From Pantoea rodasii (GTDB lineage Bacteria; Pseudomonadota; Gammaproteobacteria; Enterobacterales; Enterobacteriaceae), in assembly GCF_002095465.1 (NCBI RefSeq), contig NZ_MLFP01000014.1, forward strand, positions 52,981 to 116,980: DNA of 64,000 nucleotides. The letters are read 5' to 3'. The notes below the pieces were generated by a model that was not told where the DNA came from, searched no databases, and saw only the letters and a list, made by a program, of their open reading frames with translations. Position 1 is the first letter of the stretch. The number at the start of each line of letters is the position of its first letter. Both the position numbers and the translations under genes were made by a program. Of the stretch, positions 41,268 through 50,716 are shown one piece after another.

Positions 41268-42280
41268 ACATCCAAATACGTTGAGAGCCAGTCAGGCACG
41301 CGTTGTTCCAGCCACATTTTCGGCTTCATTAACGTACCGCCAACAAAGCCAACATGGCCGCCTTTTTGTGTCAGCTGATATTCAATGGAAGGCGACAGTT
41401 GCTCCGGCTGCGGGATCACCGCATCGGTCATAAAGGGATCGTCTTTAGCATGGATGATCAGCAACGGTTTGCGCACGCCCGTGAGCAATGGCATGGCGCT
41501 GGCACGTCGATAATAGTCGTTGGCATCCAGAAATCCGTGCGCGCGTGCGGTGATCGCATCATCAAACTCACGAATACGGCGAAATGCTCGCAGCTGGCTC
41601 AGTTCCACCGGCAGCGTGCCGGGCCAGGCCAGCAGTTTGCGCGTGGCATTCTGTTTCAGCTTGGTCAGCAAATAGTGCTGATAGAAACGCGAGAAGCCAG
41701 CATCGAGTTTTTCGCTGCAGGGTTCGAGCGCAAAGGGCGCCGAAATCGCGACGGCAGCATCCACAGGCACATCATTCCCCTGCATGCCCAATAAATAGGC
41801 CAGCATATTGCCACCGAGTGAAACGCCCACTGCTGCAGTTGGCACCGTACCCCATTCGCGCTGCAGCCAGTGCAGGAAAAAGGTCGCGTCTTCGGTTTCA
41901 CCGGAATGATAGATGCGCTCCATGCGATTCGGCTCGCCGCTGCAGCCACGGAAGTGCATCACCACCGCCAGCCAGCCACGCGCCTGACACGCCTGCATCA
42001 AGCCATGAGCGTACGGGCTACGGAAGCTGCCTTCCAGGCCATGGAACATCACCATACGCGGCTTGTGGCGTGCCTGTGCCGGATCTTCGCTCCACGCGAG
42101 ATCGACAAAATCGCCGTCCGGCAGGTCAAGTCGTTGCCAGTGCGGGCGCAAGGTTACGCGCCGACGCAGTATGCGCGGCAGCAGTGTTTGCAGATGCGCG
42201 TTACTGAATCCGCGCAGCGGTGTAAATCGCTCGCCGTTCAGGCGATCAAAATAGCTTGGGTAAAGGCTTGTCTGATGCAT
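41264..42280 (-). CDS. yheT: YheT, alpha/beta hydrolase
   Basis: This 338-residue AB-hydrolase has the nucleophile elbow GVSLGG (about 148, Ser), an acid in HAKDDPFM (about 280) and a His in GGHVGFVGG (about 305). It belongs to the YheT/YMC0 group, whose substrate is not known. First gene of yheT-yheU-prkB. Upstream of it the gene order departs from E. coli. Confidence 0.92.
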   Translation of the reverse strand: MHQTSLYPSYFDRLNGERFTPLRGFSNAHLQTLLPRILRRRVTLRPHWQRLDLPDGDFVDLAWSEDPAQARHKPRMVMFHGLEGSFRSPYAHGLMQACQARGWLAVVMHFRGCSGEPNRMERIYHSGETEDATFFLHWLQREWGTVPTAAVGVSLGGNMLAYLLGMQGNDVPVDAAVAISAPFALEPCSEKLDAGFSRFYQHYLLTKLKQNATRKLLAWPGTLPVELSQLRAFRRIREFDDAITARAHGFLDANDYYRRASAMPLLTGVRKPLLIIHAKDDPFMTDAVIPQPEQLSPSIEYQLTQKGGHVGFVGGTLMKPKMWLEQRVPDWLSTYLDV

Positions 42281-42340
42281 AACTCGCTGATAGCTTCGAT
42301 GGGTTGTCCGCTTTACTGGGTGAGGAGCACCCGAATATAC

Positions 42341-42943
42341 ATGGAACTGAGTCTATTTTTATCAATGTTGGGTTTTCTTTGGGTCGCTGCCATCACGCCA
42401 GGGCCCAATAATATGTTACTTACCGCCTCAGGTGCTAATTTTGGCTTCCTGCGCACCATTCCGTTGCTCATTGGTATCATGATTGGTATGCAAGTCATGT
42501 TGCTGATGGTGGCATTTGGCATTGGCGGTCTTATCCTACTTTATCCTTCGCTGCATCTGGTGCTGAAGATTGTCGGTAGCCTCTACTTGCTGTGGCTGGC
42601 GTGGAAAATTGCCACCGCTGAGTATGAAAAGCTGGAGACCGAAGACGCCACGGTAAAACAAATGCCGTTCTGGCAAGGTGGTTTGTTGCAACTGATCAAT
42701 CCTAAAGCCTGGCTGATGGCGTTAGGTGCGGTTGCCAGCTTTAGCCTTGCGGGCGACGCGTATCTGCATTCGGTGATCGCTATCAGTATCGGCATGGCGC
42801 TGGTGAATGTGGTCTCTGGCGTCATCTGGATGGGGTTTGGTTCAATGATTGGCCGCCTGCTGCGTAGCCCGCGTGCGTGGAAAATCTTTAACCTGGCGAT
42901 GGGTGCGTTGACGGCAGCCTGTGTGTTGCTGATCTGGCGTTGA
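42341..42943 (+). CDS. LysE/RhtB-family amino acid exporter
   Basis: This 200-residue membrane protein has about six helices. It shows the family opening FLWVAAITPGPNNMLLTASG (about 8-27) and the later INPKAWLMALG motif (about 112). Members export amino acids or related small compounds; the substrate cannot be told from sequence. The ATG at 42341 is the family start. It is divergent from yheT and not part of the E. coli order. It is the first gene of the accessory stretch. Confidence 0.88.
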   Translation: MELSLFLSMLGFLWVAAITPGPNNMLLTASGANFGFLRTIPLLIGIMIGMQVMLLMVAFGIGGLILLYPSLHLVLKIVGSLYLLWLAWKIATAEYEKLETEDATVKQMPFWQGGLLQLINPKAWLMALGAVASFSLAGDAYLHSVIAISIGMALVNVVSGVIWMGFGSMIGRLLRSPRAWKIFNLAMGALTAACVLLIWR

Positions 42944-43033
42944 GTTAATTTAATTATCTTAAAGGCACACATGACGAAGGCAGTGTGCTGTTCGCTAGCC
43001 TGTTTCGATTGTGCTTTAAGAAATGGCTAAAAT

Positions 43034-43065
43034 GGGGGAATTCTTGCGATTGTAAGGATTCCCCC
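43034..43065. repeat. 12-bp hairpin downstream of the LysE gene
   Basis: GGGGGAATTCTT pairs with AAGGATTCCCCC (one G-T pair), with an 8-base loop. It lies about 90 bases after the exporter gene. A second, imperfect stem (43165-43177 with 43187-43199) lies between it and the convergent MsbA-like gene. Either could end transcription, though no T-run is present. Confidence 0.55.
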
Positions 43066-43227
43066 AGAGCAAAGCGGACTTCAACTTGTATGTCATCAAG
43101 TTTTAGTTAGTAGTGCGCTTCAGCCGGAAACACCTTAGTCTACTGTCCGAAAGTTAATCGCTACCACATCAAGGCTAGCTGAAAGATAGCCATGAGGTGT
43201 TTATGAAATCACCTAAATATTTGTGAG

Positions 43228-44985
43228 CTACTGTTGGGCTGAAAATTGCATTTCATGCAGCTTGCTGTACAAACCTGTTTGTTTCAGGAGCTCCTTATGA
43301 TGTCCTCGCTCACTGATTCTGCCATCATCCATAACAATGATTTCATCACAAGCCTCAATGGTTGAGAGCCTGTGAGCAATAATCAGCACCGTACATTCCT
43401 GCTTAATATAATCCAGTGACACTTTAATGGCGTGTTCAGATTCGTTGTCCAGCGCAGAGGTGGCCTCATCAAGTATGAGGAGAGGCGTTTTCTTCAATAA
43501 CGCACGCGCTATGGCTATTCTCTGACGCTGTCCGCCTGAAAGCTGTACGCCATTTTCACCTGCTAATGTATCCAGCCCATCGGGCATCTTATCAATGAAC
43601 ACATCTGCATATGCACGAGATGCCGCCACCCTGATGTCTTCTCGAGTAATATGTTCCGGGCAGGCATAGGCGATATTATCTGCCAGGCTGGCGTCAAAAA
43701 GATGCACGTGTTGAGATACAAGTGATATTTTTTCCCGCAACGATTTCAGTCGATAGCTTCGAAGCTCCTGTCCATCAAGCAGGATTTCTCCTTCGTAATC
43801 GTCATAAAACCGCGGGATAAGGCTAACCATAGTCGATTTACCTGACCCCGAGCGCCCTACAAGGCCAACTGTTTTACCCGCCGGCACTCTAAAGCTCACG
43901 TTGCGTAAGGCATAGTCCTCTGAGTTTTCGTATCGAAAGCTAACGTTACGGAATTCAAGTTCTCCCTTTATAGCTTCGCCAGTAAGAGTGCCTTCATCTC
44001 GCTCTTTTTGCATATCAAGAAGGCTGAAAAGTGAATGGCATGCTGTCATTCCCTGCTGAAAGCTCGCGTTAAGACTTGTTAGTGATTTCAGCGGTCGCAT
44101 TATCATAAACATGGCGGAGAAAACGACGGTTACCGATCCGGCAGAAAGTGTTTCAAGCACCGAGGGAAAGCTCGCGGCGTAAAGAATCGCAGCCAGAGCC
44201 ATTGAAGCGATGACCTGTATGAAAGGTTCTGAAAGTGCAGCAACAGAAACCATCTTTAGCCCGTGCTTACGCATCTCATCACTCGTGTCAGCAAAGCGTT
44301 TACGTTCAACAGTCTGACCGCCAAACATACGCACCTCACGGTGATTCCTGAGCATCTGCTCTGTACTGACGGCAACGTTACCCATTGAACTCTGCAAATC
44401 CCGACTGATGCGGCGGAATCTGCCAGAGACTGCCCTAACGCTCAGTGCAATGACTGGAGCAGCGATCAGAAGCACAAGTGATAGTTGCCAGCTATTCCAG
44501 GCCATAAGTACCATCAGGCTGATTATTGATGCTGTATTACGGACAAGAGAGATAAGCGTATCAGAGGAAGCAGAGGCAACGCGTTCTGAGTCATAAGTAA
44601 TTTTTGTCAGAAGACTGCCGGACGAATGGCGATTATGGAAACTGACAGGCATCCCCATAAGATGGTTGAAGATCTGACGGCGCATGGACATAACAACGCG
44701 GCCTGATACCCATGCCATACAGTAATCTGATACATATCCGGATAAGCCACGTATTGCAACGAGTCCGATGACGGCAAGAGGTAGCCAGCGCAGCGAATCA
44801 GGTGTAAAACTTCCAAAGCCCACACCATTCATAAGAGGCTTTAGCAATGAAAGCAGGCCAGCATCGGTTGCAGCGTTGACGATAAGAGCAAAGCTTGCGG
44901 CAAATAACCCTTTTTTATGGGGGGATATGTAGGGGATAAGCCTGCGGAACGTGGTCCGCGTTGAAAAATCACTATTTTGATTCAC
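43228..44985 (-). CDS. MsbA-like lipid flippase/ABC exporter (paralogue)
   Basis: This 585-residue half-transporter is aligned to MsbA along its whole length. Six membrane helices fill about 1-310 (ISPHKKGLFAASFALIVNAA). The nucleotide domain has Walker A GRSGSGKST (about 380), signature LSGGQRQ (about 483), Walker B LLILDEATSALD and the H-loop IAHRLST. MsbA flips lipid A-core across the inner membrane. The usual msbA sits beside lpxK elsewhere, so this is probably a second, accessory copy. The start is GTG at 44985, which aligns with the MsbA N-terminus. GC content is lower than in the backbone. Next to a glycosyltransferase gene. Confidence 0.88.
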   Translation of the reverse strand: MNQNSDFSTRTTFRRLIPYISPHKKGLFAASFALIVNAATDAGLLSLLKPLMNGVGFGSFTPDSLRWLPLAVIGLVAIRGLSGYVSDYCMAWVSGRVVMSMRRQIFNHLMGMPVSFHNRHSSGSLLTKITYDSERVASASSDTLISLVRNTASIISLMVLMAWNSWQLSLVLLIAAPVIALSVRAVSGRFRRISRDLQSSMGNVAVSTEQMLRNHREVRMFGGQTVERKRFADTSDEMRKHGLKMVSVAALSEPFIQVIASMALAAILYAASFPSVLETLSAGSVTVVFSAMFMIMRPLKSLTSLNASFQQGMTACHSLFSLLDMQKERDEGTLTGEAIKGELEFRNVSFRYENSEDYALRNVSFRVPAGKTVGLVGRSGSGKSTMVSLIPRFYDDYEGEILLDGQELRSYRLKSLREKISLVSQHVHLFDASLADNIAYACPEHITREDIRVAASRAYADVFIDKMPDGLDTLAGENGVQLSGGQRQRIAIARALLKKTPLLILDEATSALDNESEHAIKVSLDYIKQECTVLIIAHRLSTIEACDEIIVMDDGRISERGHHKELLKQTGLYSKLHEMQFSAQQ

Positions 44986-44988
44986 GTA

Positions 44989-45126
44989 TTAGATTCCGGC
45001 TGCTGATGAGTCATGCAGGCGTTTTATACATGCAGCCAGCACAAGTCCAGCATAATTTTCATGCCCAACGGGACGTATGTGGATTAGCTCAGTAAGAAGC
45101 TTATCTTTAGATTTTATCGTGACCAA
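44989..45126 (-). CDS. Possible tiny gene or gene remnant upstream of the MsbA-like gene
   Basis: On the minus strand a frame is open from 45177 and stops at 44989-44991, only three bases before the GTG of the MsbA-like gene. It ends KLLTELIHIRPVGHENYAGL, then LVLAACIKRLHDSSAAGI. The only usual start codon is TTG at 45126, giving 45 residues. Without that start it may be the tail of a lost gene, or an undetected base deletion may hide the real start. I do not recognise it. Sixty-three open codons could still be chance. Confidence 0.3.
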   Translation of the reverse strand: MVTIKSKDKLLTELIHIRPVGHENYAGLVLAACIKRLHDSSAAGI

Positions 45127-45187
45127 ATATTTTGTTTTTTCACTTGGTGCCCGGTTTAGTAAAAAGATTTTTTTACGTTAGGAAAAA

Positions 45188-45196
45188 CGGTAGCAT
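45188..45196 (+). promoter_or_regulatory. ops-like element (RfaH) upstream of glycosyltransferase
   Basis: AACGGTAGCAT (45186-45196) matches 8 of 11 bases of the E. coli ops sequence GGCGGTAGCGT, including the core GGTAGC. It lies about 80 bases before the glycosyltransferase start on the same strand, a usual place for ops in surface-polysaccharide operons. RfaH would then let polymerase read this low-GC gene. Prediction only. Confidence 0.4.
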
Positions 45197-45277
45197 AGAG
45201 ACATTATACATATTGGTTCAGGAACGGTTTTTTGACCGAAATTATAACGGACTGAACTTTATTAAATGGAAATATTT

Positions 45278-46348
45278 ATGCAATTTCTGAAAGCCATTAA
45301 CAGAAGTAAAAATTTACTACTCAGGAAAATAAAAAAAACAACGCTACATTCTTTCCTTAGGGTTCAGCGTAGGTATAGCAAGTTCGAACATAAAAATATT
45401 CATAAAATACTACTGCTTCGTCTTGACGATAAAGTCGGGGATATGGTCGTTACAACCGGTACCGCTTTCTTGCTTACACAACAAGGTTACCGAGTATCAG
45501 TTTTAACCGGGCCTGTGTGTGCTCAAATGCTAAACACATGCGATTACTTGGACCAAGTAGTCCTGTACAAAAACCGAATGTCATTAGATTCTCTGTGTGC
45601 TCAGAATTTTGATGTGATTATAGATTTTGATGACGTTCAGGATTATGAACGCTTAAAACTGGCATGGCGAATGAGGCGTAGCCATCATGTTGGATTTAAT
45701 AAAGATCTTCCGGGTATTTATAATCTTAACATCAATTACATTGACGCCGAGAATCATATTACCGAACGTCATAAGCGGGTTCTTGAGTTATTTGAAGTTC
45801 AGGGGGTTGAATTTAATTATCAACTTGGGCAATGTAGTAATGAACAAGCTAAAGTTAAAGAGGCGATAAACTTTACTCACGAAGATATTATCGTATCAGT
45901 GAATCCTTTTTCCGGTGCTAAAGACAAGGATTTCACGGAAGATCAGGTGTGTTCACTCATTTTTTTCATTCGGTCAATTGATCCAAAAATAAAAATTGTA
46001 ATTATAGGCCAGGACGATAAAGTGAAGCATTACAATAATTTTGGCGCAATTATTGTTCCCAAGAGCACAATAAATACCGCTATTGAAATCGTTAGATTGT
46101 CGAATTTAGTAGTCAGTACTGATACATCCATTGTCCACATTGCTAATGCGTTGAGTCGACCACTAATATCTGTTTATAACAAGCGAAAGTTGAAGGATAC
46201 TGGTTTACCAGGCTATAAAATCTGGGCTCCGAATTATCCACTGGGAAAACAGGTCATTGTAGAGGAAACCCATATTGGAAAAAGCCAAATTAACCAAATC
46301 TTCCCAATGATTGAAGCTGAACTCTCGGCGTCCAGAACCCATCAGTGA
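45278..46348 (+). CDS. Family 9 (heptosyltransferase-like) glycosyltransferase
   Basis: About 356 residues. A basic N-terminus leads into a first Rossmann half (KILLLRLDDKVGDMVVTTG, about 47-65), as in ADP-heptose:LPS transferases. The second half has VSVNPFSGAKDKDF and the donor-site motif STDTSIVHIANALSRP (about 290), where the usual Gly is Ser. Members add sugars to lipopolysaccharide core at the inner membrane. It is AT-rich compared with its neighbours, so probably acquired. The start at 45278 has GGA seven bases upstream; 45266 is an alternative. It is divergent from the MsbA-like gene. Confidence 0.82.
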   Translation: MQFLKAINRSKNLLLRKIKKTTLHSFLRVQRRYSKFEHKNIHKILLLRLDDKVGDMVVTTGTAFLLTQQGYRVSVLTGPVCAQMLNTCDYLDQVVLYKNRMSLDSLCAQNFDVIIDFDDVQDYERLKLAWRMRRSHHVGFNKDLPGIYNLNINYIDAENHITERHKRVLELFEVQGVEFNYQLGQCSNEQAKVKEAINFTHEDIIVSVNPFSGAKDKDFTEDQVCSLIFFIRSIDPKIKIVIIGQDDKVKHYNNFGAIIVPKSTINTAIEIVRLSNLVVSTDTSIVHIANALSRPLISVYNKRKLKDTGLPGYKIWAPNYPLGKQVIVEETHIGKSQINQIFPMIEAELSASRTHQ

Positions 46349-46352
46349 TAAA

Positions 46353-46375
46353 ATCAGGTAGCCATGCTACCTGAT
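46353..46375 (+). terminator. Hairpin after the glycosyltransferase gene
   Basis: ATCAGGTAGC-CAT-GCTACCTGAT is a perfect 10-bp stem starting five bases after the stop codon. No long T-run follows. Confidence 0.65.
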
Positions 46376-46919
46376 ATAAATCCCCTTTCATGAATGCATG
46401 AAATCTAAATTTATAATTTTAATTAAGATTTTGGATTGGATTTATAATTCATCTTAGCCGTTCCCTTGTTAACCTCGTGGGGGGGTTATTTACTAAATAG
46501 ATGTGCTTTGCGTAGATCATGGTTAGAAGGGGTTTTAAAGTTGTTTGAGATGATAATTTTTTATTTTAATGAACCATGATGAATTGTTTTTTGTAAATTA
46601 AAAATCCTTGTGATGATTTATTTTGATGGTTTTTCGACAACTTATGGGCAAGTGTTGGATGAGATAGTGAAAATCAAGTCATGGCTACATAATTAATGTG
46701 ATGCTCAGAGCGCATAACAGTCATCAGTACTTAATTCACTATTTGAAAGTTTTGGCGCCAGTGGTTAGGTTATTTAACCTTTCATGGGTAATTTTCGTCG
46801 ACTGGCTAATGAATGAACAGAGTCTCAATATTTCCATGCGAAAATAATAGCTGTTTATTATAGTATTGAAGCTGATTTTTTCTTCACCATAATAAACACT
46901 ATTTCCTATGAAATGGGAC
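46376..46919. other. AT-rich non-coding stretch
   Basis: About 545 bases of clearly low GC with no supportable gene. It contains a 14-base palindrome AGGTTATTTAACCT (46767-46780) and a 10-bp inverted repeat TGTTTATTAT/ATAATAAACA (46852-46861 and 46889-46898), just downstream of the lacI-type gene on its strand. It probably marks the right edge of the acquired MsbA-like/glycosyltransferase segment. Confidence 0.5.
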
Positions 46920-47918
46920 CTAACTTGAAGCGCGTTCGACGCGCTTCCACGGCAACACTTCACGCACCACCTCACTCTGCGGCTGGCGAATGCGGTTCAG
47001 TAACAGCTGAACACTGCGTGCACCCAGCCGATTCATTGGTTGTTCGATGGTGGTCAGCGGCGGATTGAGGCTGCTGGTGAAGGGAATGCCATCGAATCCC
47101 ACCACCGCTAAATCTTCCGGAACCCGTAACCCGGCTTCCAGCGCAGCATGAATCACGCCAACGGCCAGCACATCCGATACTGCAAACACCGCATCCGGGC
47201 GTTCCGGCTGGGCCAATAGTTCGCGCAGTGCGGCACTGCCCGCTTCACACGAAATATTTTCCGCGTACGCCACGCTGCCCCAATTCAGCTCCAGCTGCTC
47301 CAGCGCTTCTCGATAGCCACGTTCACGCTGATGAGAGTAGAGATAGCGCATGTCACAATTCACTAATGCGATGCGACGGCAACCTTTGCTGGCCAGGTAA
47401 CGCACGGTTTCAAACGCGGCTTCTTTATTATCAATCGTGACGCTGGAGGCGGGAATCGCTGGATCGTATTCGGCGCACTGCACCCAGGGCGCCGCACCAA
47501 TCAAACCCTGCAATTCTTGTAAACAGGCCGCGGCATCCATGGTAATCACGCCATCCACCACTTTGCCACTTAACAGTGCCAGATAGGCGGCTTCGCGCGG
47601 CAGCTGCGAGGCCGAGTTGCATAACAGGATGTGATAACCCTGTGCTTCGGCTTCAGCTTCTATACCTTGCACCACGCGTGAGCAGAACGGATTGGTGATG
47701 TCTGAAATTAACACCAGTAACATATGGCTTTGCGAGGTACGCAACTGGCGGGCCAGCAAATTGGGCTGATAGTCACAGTGATTGATGGCCGCCAACACCT
47801 TTTCGCGTGTATCCGGTCGCACGCCAGGATGTTGGTTCAACACCCGAGAAACCGTGGCTTTGGATACGCCAGCAAGATGGGCTACTTTCTCAATCGACAT
47901 GGGTTTCAGTACCGCCAA
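46920..47918 (-). CDS. LacI/GalR-family transcriptional regulator
   Basis: This 332-residue repressor has the N-terminal helix-turn-helix SIEKVAHLAGVSKATVSRVL (about 8-27) and the hinge helix NLLARQLRTS. A periplasmic-binding-like effector domain follows, with family blocks LISDITNPFCSRVVQGIE and VVGFDGIPFTSSLNPPLTT. The nearest type is CytR/GntR-like; the effector is unknown. It starts at 47918, with 47900 also possible. It is divergent from tauA and may control it, which would be unusual, because E. coli tau genes answer to Cbl and CysB. Confidence 0.85.
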   Translation of the reverse strand: MAVLKPMSIEKVAHLAGVSKATVSRVLNQHPGVRPDTREKVLAAINHCDYQPNLLARQLRTSQSHMLLVLISDITNPFCSRVVQGIEAEAEAQGYHILLCNSASQLPREAAYLALLSGKVVDGVITMDAAACLQELQGLIGAAPWVQCAEYDPAIPASSVTIDNKEAAFETVRYLASKGCRRIALVNCDMRYLYSHQRERGYREALEQLELNWGSVAYAENISCEAGSAALRELLAQPERPDAVFAVSDVLAVGVIHAALEAGLRVPEDLAVVGFDGIPFTSSLNPPLTTIEQPMNRLGARSVQLLLNRIRQPQSEVVREVLPWKRVERASS

Positions 47919-48133
47919 CAGAGGTGGAAAATCAGGAACCTATCAATAGCACAGTCATGATGTGAGCGTGTGACATATTTCCGTCTTTACGCCTTCTTTG
48001 CATTTGCGTATTTCGCATAGCCTTGCCCGATGTTGATCTAAGAACAGATTTTCATTAGGGATAATTTTTAATTCCTTTATGAAATTACTGCCGCTGGAGA
48101 AACTGCCGTCACGACATAACATTGGGGTGAATG
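47919..48133. promoter_or_regulatory. Divergent control region lacI-type gene/tauA
   Basis: About 215 bases. TGCG-N5-CGCA (48005-48017) is the best centred dyad and a possible operator for the LacI-type protein. No typical LacI-family centre (CG flanked by matched halves) or clear CysB/Cbl site could be fixed. Confidence 0.3.
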
Positions 48134-49114
48134 ATGATGGCAGTAAAAAAAACAATAACAGCAGTGGCGGCAGCATTGGCCCTGATGGCGTTTCAGGCGC
48201 AAGCGGTGAATGTCACCGTGGCGTATCAAACTTCGGCGGAGCCTGCCAAAGTGGCGCAGGCCGATAACACCTTTGCTAAAGAGAGCGGCGCTACCGTTGA
48301 CTGGCGTAAGTTCGACAGCGGTGCCAGCGTGCTGCGTGCATTGGCATCGGGTGATGTGCAGATCGGTAATATCGGTTCCAGCCCGCTGGCGGTCGCCGCA
48401 ACCCAGCAACTGCCGATTGAAGCGTTCTTGCTCGCCTCACAGCTCGGTAATTCCGAAGCGCTGGTGGTCAAAAAATCCATCACCAACCCCAAAGATCTGA
48501 TTGGCAAACGCATTGCGGTGCCTTTCATCTCCACTACCCATTACAGCCTGCTGTCTGCGCTCAAGCATTGGGGCATCAAACCCTCGCAGGTGCAGTTAGT
48601 GAACCTGCAGCCGCCAGCCATTATCGCAGCGTGGAAACGCGGCGATATCGATGGGGCTTACGTTTGGTCGCCTGCCGTTAACGAGCTGGAAAAAGATGGC
48701 ACGGTGCTGACCGACTCTTCTCAGGTCGGCAAATGGGGTTCACCGACGCTGGATGTGTGGGTGGTGCGCAAAGATTTCGCTCAGCAACATCCGGAAATCG
48801 TCACCGCCTTTGCCCGCAGCGCGATTGATGCCCAGCAGGCCTACATCAACAATCCCGATGAGTGGCTCAAACAGTCCGATAACCTTAGCAAGCTTGCGCG
48901 TTTGAGCGGTGTGCCGGAATCAGATGTGCCGGTGCTGGTGAAAGGCAATACCTACCTGACCGCACAGCAGCAAGTTGAACAGCTGGGTAAACCCGTGAAT
49001 AAAGCGATTGTTGATACGGCGCATTTCCTGAAAGAGCAGGGCAAAGTCCCGGATGCCGCTAACGATTACAGCAGCTACGTCACCACGCGCTTTGTTGCGC
49101 CCTTAGCGAAGTAA
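48134..49114 (+). CDS. tauA: Taurine ABC transporter, periplasmic binding protein
   Basis: About 326 residues, very close to E. coli TauA. A signal peptide ([21 protein letters not shown]) precedes [20 protein letters not shown], and the ligand fold includes [20 protein letters not shown] and [11 protein letters not shown]. It captures taurine for sulfur supply. Three ATGs in a row (48131, 48134, 48137) fit a GGGGTGA ribosome site; the middle one has the best spacing. First gene of tauABCD. Confidence 0.95.
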   Translation: MMAVKKTITAVAAALALMAFQAQAVNVTVAYQTSAEPAKVAQADNTFAKESGATVDWRKFDSGASVLRALASGDVQIGNIGSSPLAVAATQQLPIEAFLLASQLGNSEALVVKKSITNPKDLIGKRIAVPFISTTHYSLLSALKHWGIKPSQVQLVNLQPPAIIAAWKRGDIDGAYVWSPAVNELEKDGTVLTDSSQVGKWGSPTLDVWVVRKDFAQQHPEIVTAFARSAIDAQQAYINNPDEWLKQSDNLSKLARLSGVPESDVPVLVKGNTYLTAQQQVEQLGKPVNKAIVDTAHFLKEQGKVPDAANDYSSYVTTRFVAPLAK

Positions 49115-49124
49115 CGGAGGCACT

Positions 49125-49892
49125 ATGCTCAGCATCACCAATTTGAATGCACGTTACGCCGGACAACCCGCGTTGCAGGATATCAATCTGCAGCTGGATC
49201 AACGCGACCTGCTGGTGGTGCTGGGACCGTCCGGCTGTGGCAAAACCACGTTATTAAATTTGATTGCCGGTTTTCTGCCGCTAGAGTCAGGCAGCATCAC
49301 GCTGGATGGCAAAGCGGTAAAGGGACCGGGTGCTGAACGCGGTGTGGTGTTTCAGAACGAGGGATTACTGCCGTGGCGTAACGTGATCGATAACGTGGCG
49401 TTTGGTTTGCAACTGGCGGGCATGGATAAGGCAGAACGCCACGCCATCGCCCGCCGCTTGATCCGCAAAGTCGGGCTCGAAGGGGCGGAAAAGCGTTTTA
49501 TCTGGCAGCTCTCTGGGGGTCAACGTCAGCGCGTGGGAATTGCGCGTGCGCTGGCGGCTGATCCTCAGTTGCTGCTGTTAGATGAACCCTTTGGCGCGCT
49601 GGATGCGTTCACCCGTGAACAGATGCAAACCCTGCTGCTGACGCTGTGGCGGGATACCGGTAAACAGATTTTGCTGATTACCCACGACATTGAAGAAGCG
49701 GTGTTTCTTGCCAGTGAACTGGTGCTGCTGTCGCCGGGGCCTGGTCGCGTGGTGGAGCGCATCAAACTTGATTTTGGCCAGCGTTTCGCCGCCGGCGAGC
49801 CGTGCCGCAGTATCAAATCCGATCCGGCCTTTATCGAGCGCCGCGAATATGTGTTGAATCAGGTCTTTTCCCAGCGGGAGGCATTTGTATGA
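49125..49892 (+). CDS. tauB: Taurine ABC transporter, ATP-binding protein
   Basis: This 255-residue ABC ATPase has Walker [10 protein letters not shown] (about 34-42), Q-loop [11 protein letters not shown], signature LSGGQRQRV and Walker [13 protein letters not shown]. It powers taurine uptake with TauC. It lies 10 bases after tauA, and its stop overlaps the tauC start (ATGA). Confidence 0.96.
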   Translation: MLSITNLNARYAGQPALQDINLQLDQRDLLVVLGPSGCGKTTLLNLIAGFLPLESGSITLDGKAVKGPGAERGVVFQNEGLLPWRNVIDNVAFGLQLAGMDKAERHAIARRLIRKVGLEGAEKRFIWQLSGGQRQRVGIARALAADPQLLLLDEPFGALDAFTREQMQTLLLTLWRDTGKQILLITHDIEEAVFLASELVLLSPGPGRVVERIKLDFGQRFAAGEPCRSIKSDPAFIERREYVLNQVFSQREAFV

Positions 49893-50716
49893 GCGCGGTG
49901 ATTGATGAGAAAACCCAAACGCGCCGACGCACGCTGCGCTGGCCTTTTTCGCAGCAGTTTTCCCTGAGCTTGCTGAGTGTAGCCATGCTGCTGCTGGTGT
50001 GGTGGGGCGTGACGGCGCTCAATTTGGTTGCGCCGCTGTTCCTGCCCCCGCCCCAGCAGGTGCTGAAAAAGTTACTGCTTATCGCCAGCCCGCAAGGCTT
50101 TATGGATGCGACCTTATGGCAGCACTTAGGTGCCAGCCTGGCGCGTATGCTGGTGGCATTGTTCTTTGCTGCGCTGATTGGCATCCCTGTAGGAATTGCC
50201 ATGGGCCTGAGTCCGGCGATTCGTGGGCTGCTCGATCCGTTAATTGAACTCTATCGCCCGGTGCCGCCATTGGCCTATTTACCGCTGATGGTGATTTGGT
50301 TTGGTATCGGCGAAACCTCGAAAATTTTACTGATTTATCTGGCGATCTTCGCGCCGGTGACGCTTTCGACGCTGGCAGGAGTGAAAAATGCTCAGCAGGT
50401 GCGGATTCGTGCCGCACAGGCATTGGGCGCTTCACGCTGGCAGCTGCTGCGCTTTGTGATTTTGCCGGGCGCGCTGCCGGAAATTCTGACCGGTTTACGT
50501 ATTGGTCTTGGCGTGGGTTGGTCAACGCTGGTGGCCGCAGAACTGATCGCCGCCACGCGGGGTCTCGGCTTTATGGTGCAGTCGGCGGGTGAATTCCTTG
50601 CCACCGATGTGGTGCTGGCCGGTATCGCCGTGATTGCCTTGATTGCCTTTAGTTTAGAACTGGGTCTGCGCGCCTTGCAGCGCCGTCTGACACCCTGGAA
50701 TGGAGAACAGCAATGA
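49889..50716 (+). CDS. tauC: Taurine ABC transporter, permease
   Basis: This 275-residue inner membrane protein has about six helices. The EAA-type cytoplasmic loop that contacts the ATPase is [20 protein letters not shown] (about 173-192). The start at 49889 overlaps tauB; the upstream open frame is a shadow. Its end overlaps tauD. Confidence 0.95.
   Translation: MSAVIDEKTQTRRRTLRWPFSQQFSLSLLSVAMLLLVWWGVTALNLVAPLFLPPPQQVLKKLLLIASPQGFMDATLWQHLGASLARMLVALFFAALIGIPVGIAMGLSPAIRGLLDPLIELYRPVPPLAYLPLMVIWFGIGETSKILLIYLAIFAPVTLSTLAGVKNAQQVRIRAAQALGASRWQLLRFVILPGALPEILTGLRIGLGVGWSTLVAAELIAATRGLGFMVQSAGEFLATDVVLAGIAVIALIAFSLELGLRALQRRLTPWNGEQQ

Noticed and set aside
41584..42207. A 207-codon plus-strand frame opposite yheT
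   Set aside because: It overlaps the conserved hydrolase and has an arginine/serine/proline-rich, shadow-like composition.
46739..46975. A 78-codon minus-strand frame crossing the end of the LacI-type gene
   Set aside because: It overlaps the true repressor C-terminus out of frame and runs into AT-rich non-coding DNA.
47950..47980. A CRP site upstream of tauA
   Set aside because: One half (TGTGA) is good, but the second half at the proper spacing matches only two of five bases.
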